Shown here: positions 56,301-64,000 of the stretch, piece after piece
Layout: the number at the start of each line of letters is the position of its first letter
Numbering within the stretch: position 1 is the first letter of the stretch
The notes under the pieces: generated by a model
The model's input: only the letters and a program-made list of their open reading frames with translations
Told to the model about the DNA's origin: nothing
Database searches by the model: none
NCBI GenBank assembly: GCA_003342895.1
Contig: PTFA01000196.1
Coordinates: 1,203,744 to 1,267,743, forward strand
DNA length: 64,000 bases
Reading direction: 5' to 3'
Source of the DNA: Casuarius casuarius
Taxonomy: Eukaryota > Chordata > Aves > Casuariiformes > Casuariidae
Program-made: the position numbers and the translations under genes

Positions 56301-56935
56301 GCAGGAGGCGTCTTCATCAAAGGACGTTCTCCGGAACGTAGCAGAGGGGCGCGAAATGGCTCGGGCTGATGGTAGCGAGGGTAATAAGAGCCTCCAAGGT
56401 GGGGAGGGGGCACCCGGCCAAGCACCGGTCCAGAGCATCACGGGGCTGCTAAAGGGATAAAGCCCTAACAGGGAGCTGGCGTCCGTCAGGGGGGCCTCTG
56501 TCTTCTGCAGCCTCTGGAAAAGTGGAAAGAGCCCCAGGAGGAGGAAGAAAGGAATATTAAAAGGTCTTCCAGAGATGGGGGGAGCATTCCCTCCTGCTCT
56601 TTCCCTCTAGAAAGTAGGACAGGGTTTGTGCTGTGGCTACAAACCTCTTTCATTGGCCAAACTCTGATGTTTCAGGGGTGATCAAATGCAATTAAACAGG
56701 GTAGTGCTAATTCAGCTGCCACGTGATCTGTCGGAGGAGGAGGGAACCAGCTGCGTGGGAGGGGAGGCGAATGCGTTCCCCCCGACCCTGGAGCGGTCGT
56801 ACCTGGGAGTCCGTGAGCTGATCTGGTTTTCCCTCTGCAGGGGAGAGACGGCAGCTTAAGGGAAAGAGGGTCCCGCTCCGCATTCGACTCTGCCTTGCTA
56901 TGTGTTAGGTGGTTAGGCCAGTAAAATATGTGGAG
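56301..56935. other. Unique DNA without a recognised gene
   Basis: A purine-rich stretch lies near 56,515-56,560. No repeat or domain is recognised. Confidence 0.35.
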
Positions 56936-56937
56936 GA

Positions 56938-57018
56938 TGTGATTCCCGTCCTGTACTGGCATAAATCAGAAGTCACTCGAGCTGTGCTGATTTACACGAG
57001 CTGAGGGTTTGGCTTAAC
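56938..57018. repeat. Old amniote interspersed repeat fragment
   Basis: TGGCATAAATCAGAAGTCAC, then GCTGATTTACACGAGCTGAG and GGTTTGGC, resembles the same family as 2,467-2,545 ('...tgatttacaccagctgaggatctggc'). Confidence 0.5.
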
Positions 57019-57200
57019 AAAATTATAACAGCATAAAGCTGGTGAGGAGGAAAGGTCACGCTCGCTGTATCTGTCTCAAAGCGTGGTGATATCAGCCATG
57101 AAATTGTGATCATGACTGATCATGGAGCATCGTTATTAAGTGATTAATTATTATTAATTATTATTTATTGCTGTAGCACCAGGGAGCCCTCGTCACATTT
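57019..57200. promoter_or_regulatory. AT-rich block
   Basis: GTGATTAATTATTATTAATT near 57,140 gives clustered homeodomain cores. The right part may be simple AT-rich sequence. Confidence 0.3.
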
Positions 57201-57555
57201 ACATTGAGCTCCCTTGAACCTGGATCCGCTCCAACTTTCCTAAAGTCCTTGAGTTTGCAGAACGGAGCTGATGATGCTGTAGGTCTCCGGGGAAGGGTGT
57301 GGGGGGAGGTTGATCCTCCCGGGACCGAAAGCCCTCGGAGGAGGAGGGTTGAATGCGTGCTCGTGGCAGATCCTGAAGGAAGCCAGCAAAGCGGGATTGA
57401 AACGAGTAGATGGTGAGCTCAAAGTTAGGCAGGCTTCTGCCAAACTGGGGGATGGTTTTGTGTTTGTGTGTGGCTGCAGGCTCAAGCGCTTCTAATTACC
57501 CATCCCTAATGATCAGATCAAATTATCTCGGAGGGCTAATTCCAATGAATTTTGC
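57201..57555. other. Unique DNA without a recognised gene
   Basis: Balanced composition; short open frames only. Confidence 0.35.
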
Positions 57556-57557
57556 TC

Positions 57558-57635
57558 TCGTTTTCACTGATGTAAATCACAACTCCCCTCCTGTCAGCGG
57601 AGCCGGGCTGGATTTACACCCAGCATAACAGGGTT
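57558..57635. repeat. Old amniote interspersed repeat fragment
   Basis: CACTGATGTAAATCACAACT, CCGGGCTGGATTTACACCCA resembles the repeat at 2,467 and 56,938, here with both 'gtaaatc' and 'gatttacac' parts. Confidence 0.5.
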
Positions 57636-58090
57636 GGAAAGCATCTGCGCTGAATCCCTGCCAGTTCTTTTCTGCGTCTGTCTGCAGAGACTCCAGAGCA
57701 GAGTGACATTGGCTTTCTGAGGCTTCGGAGGACCACTTGAAAGGCTAATTAATGCTCTCTGTGCCAGATCGGTGAGGTAAAGGGCTGTTTTCTTGTCCTG
57801 ATGCAGCACCAACATGTGCAGTTTTATAGCCCTGGCCTGTTGGCTGCTGATTCTGCTTTCGTTCCCTGTTATTTACAATCCAGCACACAAAAAGGTCTAT
57901 TTTATTTATTTGTATGTTTTTGCTTCCTGGGAAGATGTTCAGCTGCGAGCTGAGTCAGCAGCATCCCCGGGCGCAGGGCGAGCCTCTCTCCCTGCAAGAT
58001 GCCGAAAGCCCGAGATGTTTAGCCTGATGGGGGAGAACTCCGCTCTCTGCGCGCCACATCCCCGTGTCGCCTCCCGTCTTCCCCGGCAAG
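57636..58090. other. Unique DNA without a recognised gene
   Basis: An AT-rich piece with GGCTAATTAATGC lies near 57,741. A CpG-moderate piece lies at 57,965-58,090. Confidence 0.35.
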
Positions 58091-58094
58091 CGGG

Positions 58095-58295
58095 AAGCAG
58101 CCCTCTTGAATGTAATTTCTATTGAAAGCAAATGGTGTCTATGTCTGATTAGTTCTGGCTTGAGGCTGTATCAACAAGCTCGCTGTTGGTCCTGCGTTTG
58201 CAGCCTGGAATATTTTAGGGCACTTGAGTCTGACAGATTCATGTTTATTACATTGAGCCATTTTATCATTGACTCGCCAAAGCGTTATTCTCCCA
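58095..58295. promoter_or_regulatory. AT-rich conserved-type block
   Basis: Contains GAATGTAATTTCTATTG, GTCTGATTAGTTC, CATGTTTATTACATTGAGCC and CATTTTATCATTGAC. Composition and motif density match the other blocks. Confidence 0.4.
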
Positions 58296-58311
58296 GCTGG
58301 AAAGAGGAAGG

Positions 58312-58342
<31 letters not shown>
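58312..58342. repeat. T12 followed by A19
   Basis: A run of 12 T is followed directly by 19 A, so the region can fold on itself. Length is likely polymorphic. Confidence 0.9.
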
Positions 58343-58343
<1 letters not shown>

Positions 58344-58377
58344 GAAAAGGGTAGCTACACTGCTGTCCCAAGTGCCA

Positions 58378-58570
58378 ACAAAAAGGCCGAATCCTGCAGC
58401 CTTCGCCTAGACAGACCCGATTCTGCTCTTGTTCGGGGCCTGATCCTGCATCCGCTGTGGTAAACGGCAAGGCTGAGGGAGGAGAAGGGCCGGCTCGTTA
58501 CAGCCCGTTGACGTCAGCCAGGAGAGGCTCTTCGCAGTCAGGGGAATTAGGCTGAGATACTGCGGGCTAA
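58378..58570. repeat. Old amniote interspersed repeat fragment
   Basis: CCGAATCCTGCAGCC, GGGGCCTGATCCTGCATCCG and GTTGACGTCAGCC resemble a sauropsid repeat built around 'gcctgatcctgcaccc' and 'ttgacttcaatggg'. The TGACGTCA cyclic-AMP-type site at 58,509-58,516 lies inside it. Confidence 0.5.
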
Positions 58571-59880
58571 GTGTGAATCGGCTCAGGCAGGTCTGGTCTC
58601 GCGTGGACCAGGCGCTGAGCTGGGATCCGTGCGCAGGACAGCGCGGGGGGTCACCCCGGCATGTCCCTGTCCCCACGCGGTGCGGACCGGCTCTCCTCTC
58701 CCTCGCCGGTAGCCGCAGCCGTTTCAGAGCGCTAGCGTCAGCAGAACTCCTGTGCCAGCAGCCGAGAGTGGCAAGACAAAGAGGGAGCGGGGAGGGAAAG
58801 CGCCTTCGCTTTTATTTTATTCTTTTGCTGAGCTGTTTCTCTGACTGCAACTGTACAAACACAAGAAGTCACCTTTTCCCCCCAGAAACTCCAGGCCTCG
58901 AGACAGGGCAGGATTTTGTTCCCATTTCCTCCCTGGGGATAGAGTTTCCATTACGCCAAGGCCCCTCTGCTTCACTCTGGCAGCCTATAAAGGTCCTTAA
59001 TGCATTGGAAAATGTCCCCCGCCAGCTTCCCCCGCTCCGGAGAGCTCCCCGGCTTGTACCGAGCTGGCGTAAGGTCTTAGTCTGCCGCAGGAGCGTGCGC
59101 AGCAGGGAATCCCGAGGGAAAGGAGCTGGGGTCTCTTTCAAAACAAAGGTATAAGTTTCAAAACATCCTGTGGAAGGGAAAATACCAAAAGCAACCAGAG
59201 AAAGGGGTTGAAGTGATCAGGCTGTTCCACTTAAAACCAGCCAGAGTCTGGCGGCCTCTCCAGTATTTTTCTTTCTTGCTTAACATCTAAAAGTCTCTGA
59301 GGAATTTGCTGGTACATTTGCTCTGCTCCACTGCCGGTCTCCGCAGAGCCGCTCTGTAATACGCAGTGTGTGGCCTGATGCTCGGCTTTGTCCTGCTGCC
59401 CATCCTGTCACTTTGATAGAATAATCAGAATAATACTTAATACTTCCCAGAAGTAACTTCTGCCTGGGACTCCCAGAGCTGTTTTACCAGCAGAGTTGGC
59501 AGCTGCCCACCATCCCAGCAAGGCCACGGGAGGGTAACTGCAATCTTTTTGCAGCTAGGGAGAGCGAGGAATGGTTATCAGAAGGGCTGAAGGTCATCGG
59601 AAGCGAGCTGGAAGTTGGGAATTTTCACCTGAAGTACTTGTGCAGGCTTTCCCCGTCAGCAGAGAGGAGAGAGGTGTGAGTGCTCCCAGCGTTGTCCCGT
59701 TGCGAGACAGAGGTCCTGTGTGGCGGGGGGCGAATAGTGTTTTGGAGGCCGGGGAGCAAGCGGTACCTGGAGCTGATTCAGGCAAATCCACCAGCGACAG
59801 GAATTAGATGACAGCACCTAAACAGCTGATGCTGGCGACCCAAGGCGATTTGGTACGCGGGGCTCCTGGGAGCTGAGAGG
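58571..59880. other. Unique DNA with a 193-codon plus frame
   Basis: The frame 58,573-59,154 (plus) has no domain and starts in CpG-moderate DNA. At 59,415-59,445 CAGAATAATACTTAATACTT resembles the start of MIR-like elements. No gene is called. Confidence 0.35.
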
Positions 59881-59884
59881 GGGA

Positions 59885-60005
59885 CACATCCTTACCCTCA
59901 TTTTATAGATGCGAGCTTGAGAAGCGACAGGCCATGCACAGCGGAGCTGAGACGCGAGCCAGGCTTCCCGAGCCCGGTTCCTCGTCCGTTGAACAGTGCG
60001 GCCCT
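59885..60005 (+). mobile_element. MIR SINE
   Basis: TTACCCTCATTTTATAGATG, CTTGAGAAGCGACAGGCC, GAGACGCGAGCCAGGCTTCC and CGGTTCCTCGTCC follow MIR from 'cccattttacagatgagg' through 'ggagccgggattcgaacccaggtct'. Confidence 0.7.
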
Positions 60006-60760
60006 CGGTGCTGGCTGCAGACTGTCTTTCAACCCAAGGCTCTGTTCGCAGTCCAAGTCATTTGCAAATTTAAAGAAGAGACAATAAAATAGATGAAAGC
60101 CCCTCAGAAACCAACCAAAGTCCATTAAGATCACACTTGGTAACCCTTCATTTAGCTAACCCGTTCTTTGAAAAAACTGACGGAGCATCTGAAATGTGTT
60201 TGCTCTGTAGACAGATAACGCTGAAAGTAGAACCCAGTCTCTAAAGAGCTTTAAGCTTTCTTAAAAGGAAGCAAACGACTCTGTGTCGTGCCACATAAGA
60301 CATTAATCTTTAAAAGTTACACAGATGACTGGGGAAAGAGGCCATTTGTTACAGGAGGGGAAAAAAGGGAAAGGGTTTTTTTTGGCTACACTGCCAGGAG
60401 AGCCAGTTCCCATCTGCGGGTTTGATGCATTGTTTCATAAGTAACAATGCTGGTTTTGCATGGGAGCAGCTCTCAGAAGCCATAACGGTTAATGCAGAAT
60501 GAAATGTATTCTAGCAGAGAGGTTTTTGCTATTTCTGCAGTCACTGAAGCAGGATGCGTCTCAGGCTCTCTCCCTAATGCCCTCTGCTTCTACAGCAAAG
60601 GCATCATCTGGTTTGCGGTCCTCGTATCGAATGTTGTAATCTTGGTCTATGTGCGCCGTAGACCATTTCTGGGATATTTCTGCCTTCAAAAACAGTTGCC
60701 ATTATGGAAAATGAGCCAGAAAACATACATCTTGTTGTCCTAGGCAAGAGACGTTGTTTT
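60006..60760. promoter_or_regulatory. AT-rich DNA with a small hairpin
   Basis: Contains AAGACATTAATCTTTAAAAG and GCATTGTTTCATAAGTAAC. A hairpin with a 9-bp stem and 5-base loop (arms 60,643-60,651 and 60,657-60,665, one G-T pair) is present. No known microRNA matches, and the stem is too short for one. Confidence 0.3.
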
Positions 60761-61990
60761 TGTTCTTTCTTCTTTGGTGTGTCTTTCTTTGAAAACCAAA
60801 GTAATTCATGCTAATGGAACATGTTTGCGCGCAGAAAAGCTTGTGCGGCACTGAAAGTATTGGAAACGGCAGTGGTTCTTAGAGCTTTTATTCGCAACAG
60901 GTTCTGGGCGCAGCGCAGTTTCCCTAAGCCAGGTCCCAAGTCAGGCAGTGCTACCATGAAACCTCCTCGCTGGATCAATCGGTGACGTCTCGAGGTGGGG
61001 GCTGCCCGCGGTAGTCCAGAAAGCACCTCGCTACGCAGTGCTTCGTACTCTGCCTTCTTGGCCAAGGCGGGAGGTGTTGTAGGCTACTCTGGTTAGGTGG
61101 AAAGTGGGGATGAGGTCGTGAGTCCTTGAGGCAAGTGTCTTTACGCAGAAGTACAAAAGCCTGGTTCTTGGAGCAGGGGAGAAAACCAGCAGCCTCAGAC
61201 AACAGCTCCAAACCTTCCACACAAACGCAAGCTTGTTCCCTCTCTCTGCTTCCCCACAAAAGACACGTAGTTGTGTTCAACCTTCCTTCTGTTTCGCCTG
61301 CCCCTTTTCTACCGGCTCTCTGAATTAGACCAGGACTCCCCTTCTCTCTTCCCCAAGCGCTCACGCTCGGGGCAGCTTTGCCTTCCCTCTTTCGTTTCAG
61401 TAGAGAGACGTGCTTCACTGCAGGTACTTTAAATGAAGAGTGGAAGTTAAAAACCTCCCGGTTTCAGTGCGGTTTATCCCAACCCGTATTAGCAGTCTGA
61501 CCTTCCCGTCAGAGATGGCTCTGCTTTGCATGCGGGAAGCGTTTCCAGAACGCTTCTTTACCCTCTGGCATGCTTACCTCTCTGCGGGCATTATCAAAGC
61601 GCTAGCTATCATTGCTGTACCGCTCGAGCACGGCTCCTCCTAATGATAATATTTTTCTCGTCTTGAAGCAACTTGAGCTACTATGACTAAGTACCCAGCA
61701 GGTCCGTTGGGAATAATCAGGTTTCTGCCTGCGTCTTTCAAACAGAGCAAGACCAGTGAGGCACCCCCAGGTCTCTGTGTCACAGGCCCAGGCTTTGGGG
61801 GAATCGCCGTTAATGGCTGGGAATGCGTCCTGGCTTTTCTCTTAATCTTTTGTCACAAGATTAGCTAATGCCTGCGAAGCCCAGGAGGATTGGGAAATGA
61901 TAAAGGATCATGAGGCGGGATGGGAGGATAAGCACCGTTCTCTAAGAAACCGGCCTGGTGCTTCCAAGCAGATGGTTATCTCGGGCCCTC
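60761..61990. other. Unique DNA without a recognised gene
   Basis: GCTAATGGAACATG near 60,811 and TAATGATAATATTTTTC near 61,641 are AT-rich spots. A 147-codon minus frame (61,418-60,975) is unrecognised. Confidence 0.35.
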
Positions 61991-62835
61991 CACCAGCGCT
62001 CAGCTTGCCCAGATCCCCATCACCCTCCGAGCTGCTGCCACTGCTGCCGTCCCCGTGCTCGCTACGGGTGCAGGAAGGCAATGGTGGGCGGGTTGGTGGC
62101 CTGTTCCCTGCCAGCCCATGGAGAGCTGCCGAGTCGGACGTTGCCTGGGGCTCTGCGCAGCCCCCGGCTCCCGAATCGCCCTGCTCTGCGAGGCGCTGGA
62201 AGAGCCGAGCAGACGTCCGGCTGGATTTCTGCCTCTGGGCTCAGGCAGAGGTTGGGCAGTTGCAGGCGACGGAGCGGTTTGAGACATTCCTCTCCATCAG
62301 CTGCTCGTAACCCGTCTCGGCCGAGCCGTGGTCGCCCACGGGCTCTGCACATTCCCAGCTGTTTCAGTGCAAAAGGAGACGGGTCCTCTAATCCGCCGCC
62401 CCCAGCAGCTGCGTCTCAGGGCTCTCTGGGCCAGTCGATTCCTCGGAGCCGGCTTTTTGGCAAATGGTGGTTTGTATCCCTGCAAAGCAAGCGCCAAGTC
62501 TGCAGCAGGCGGGAAGGGCGGGAGTGCCCATCCCGCGACTGCCAGTGGTTTGGAGCGGCGGTGTTGGAAATTGCTTCCATGTTTCCTCCGCATTTTGGTG
62601 TCTGCTGCCCAAGCCTCGAAGGAGGTGCCGGGAGCCGCTGGCTCCCAAACCGGGACCCTGGCTCCCGAGCACTTCGGAGGTGTTAGATGTGGGCCCTCGC
62701 CTCTTCCTGAGCGGATTAGGGAACCTGGTGTGTGGGGTGGAGGCGCGGGGCGATGGCCTGGCCAGTCCTCCTGCCCACCCGGCACCTCCGGGTTTCCTTC
62801 ACCCGCGCACCGCGCTGTTGCTAGCACAGGTAGCC
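61991..62835. promoter_or_regulatory. CpG-rich patch
   Basis: CpG-dense from about 62,045 to 62,830. Long open frames in at least four phases (242 codons plus, 176 codons minus and others) overlap completely and have no domain. It could be a CpG island; no core promoter motif was found. Confidence 0.35.
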
Positions 62836-62869
62836 TGGATTTGCCCCGCTAGAGGCTCCGTCTGGGCTA

Positions 62870-63245
62870 CCGACTACCCATTTCATTATCTGCTTGTAAT
62901 TGTTTTGTCTTCCTGATCTTTTGTTCACCTGTGATGAGTGTACAATCAGTTTTGCTCTCCTCTGACATGAGTTACATGCCTTTTGAGCCCTGACTGATTA
63001 AACTCCCTTCCCTCTCCAAGTAAATTGGTTCCCACAGAGCTGTCCACTAGTGTGACTCCATTCCGCTCTGAATCGCATCTTCCTGGCTGACAGATGGGTC
63101 GCTTGGGGGGTTTGCAGTCGTTGTGCAGCCTCCGAAGTTTATGGATGATTATATTCCCAACCTGGTCTCTTAATTAAACCCCAGTTTAAATTTGTTGTTT
63201 TCCAGGACTGTTTCTGCTCTAAATATTAGTGACTGATGTCCAGCC
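62870..63245. promoter_or_regulatory. AT-rich conserved-type block
   Basis: Contains ATTTCATTATCTGC, CTTGTAATTGTTTTG, TGTTCACCTGTGATG, GACTGATTAAACTCC, GTAAATTGGTTCC and CTTAATTAAACCCC. Few open frames cross it. It is adjacent to a CpG-rich patch. Confidence 0.45.
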
Positions 63246-63685
63246 TTCAGCCTGGCTGTTCGCAGCCTGCTCGAGCCGGGAGGGAGCATAGCGGTGTTGT
63301 CCAAGAGTCGTGAGTGGCACTTTGGATCCCTTTCTGCCTGGTATTCGTTAGTGCTGGGAATCTACCGCCAACCCTCACTGCCTTTCGGTGAGAAATGGGT
63401 GCCCAAGGAGGAGCTGAAGCCACCTGAGCCCTGCTCTGTTGCCTTTATTTTGTACATAAGGTTCAGGAGTTTTGCGCCAATGTGAGTGAATTTGAAGGAG
63501 GAGGTTTGAGGGACTCTGCTAAAGAGGAGGCCGCAGAGGAAGAACAGTATGGACAAGGTGAGGTGGTGCCGCTCTCCAGCCCTGAATCGTGCCGGTATCC
63601 CGTGCAGTTTTCCCTGCCTGGCTTTCCCTCTCCATCGGCCCAGGTGACAGCTCGTACGGGCAGCTCAAAGTCATTTTGCGAACAG
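63246..63685. other. Unique DNA
   Basis: No gene or repeat is recognised. A short plus frame with FEGGGLRDSAKEEAAEEEQYGQ lies near 63,490; acidic and open, but unbounded by splice signals that could be confirmed. Confidence 0.3.
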
Positions 63686-63687
63686 GA

Positions 63688-64000
63688 ATGAATTAAACTG
63701 TGCTTCGTTGCTTTCGGAGGCTTCTGCAGCTCTTTTGTGGCTAGTAAAAATGCTTGACCAGTTGGCCAGTAGATATGTTCACTGGCTAGGAAGCAGGATT
63801 TGTATTTGAAAATTAATTTGAAGAGAAATCAATAACAATAATAACTATTGGCATGAAACTGAATAATGGAGCAGTAGCAGAGTTAGTGACACGTTTCTAG
63901 CAGAGAGAGATACTTTTTTATTACTTAAAACAAGCTTAAATTAACAACTGCAGATAATGGTCCCCCAGAGCTAGATAAGGGGTTAAGGATCGTTGCTCTC
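63688..64000. promoter_or_regulatory. AT-rich conserved-type block at the window end
   Basis: Contains GAATGAATTAAACTGTGC, GAAAATTAATTTGAAG and CAATAACAATAATAACTATT (SOX-like cores). It continues past the window edge. Confidence 0.4.

Noticed and set aside
61958..62686. 242-codon plus-strand open frame
   Set aside because: Several phases on both strands are open here because the DNA is GC-rich; the sequence is low in protein-like order and has no domain.
1..64000. tRNA, rRNA, known microRNA, CRISPR array, prokaryotic operon or viral gene
   Set aside because: No T-loop sequence, familiar microRNA seed with hairpin, regularly spaced repeats, or phage or viral protein motif was found on reading; the DNA is vertebrate in texture.

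Overview
The window looks like nuclear DNA from a sauropsid, most likely a bird or a crocodilian. The signs are two pieces of an old CR1 LINE (41.05-41.21 and 42.14-42.24 kb), many decayed MIR-type SINEs, other old amniote-type interspersed repeats, long introns or intergenic DNA without compact genes, vertebrate-type CpG-rich blocks, and a promoter with CCAAT, TATA and initiator elements followed by a consensus splice donor. This is inferred from repeat types and texture; no species marker was recognised.

No protein-coding gene could be recognised on either strand. The long open frames lie mostly in CpG-rich DNA, where stop codons are rare. They overlap in several frames at once and show no known domain. 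No homeodomain, HMG, forkhead or other domain signature was seen in the frames read. No tRNA, rRNA or known microRNA was recognised.

Layout. 1-9 kb: unique DNA with AT-rich conserved-looking blocks, a MIR and another old repeat, and small CpG-rich patches. 9-24 kb: a striking domain in which CpG-island-like blocks of 0.3-2 kb alternate with AT-rich blocks of 0.1-0.5 kb full of TAATTA, ATGCAAAT, ATCAAAG and GATAA-type sites. This texture is typical of DNA around vertebrate developmental regulators. All 30 isolated N bases of the window fall between 9,244 and 19,948. 24-33 kb: mixed DNA with AT-rich blocks, MIRs and simple repeats. 33.4-34.2 kb: a purine tract, an octamer-bearing block, and a well-formed promoter with a short spliced first exon on the plus strand. 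34-50 kb: mostly unique DNA with MIRs, CR1 pieces and AT-rich blocks; a candidate exon lies at 46.4 kb and a second promoter-like array at 49.4 kb. 50-64 kb: AT-rich blocks, candidate exons at 51.3 and 55.4-55.7 kb, a CpG-rich patch at 62-62.8 kb, and more old repeats.

Overall reading (inference): this is a regulatory, gene-poor landscape near a developmental gene whose coding exons lie outside the window or were not recognisable. It contains at least one credible promoter and a few exon-like segments that may belong to long noncoding RNAs or to an unrecognised gene. 'AT-rich conserved-type block' below is a judgement from composition and motif density; conservation itself cannot be measured from one sequence.
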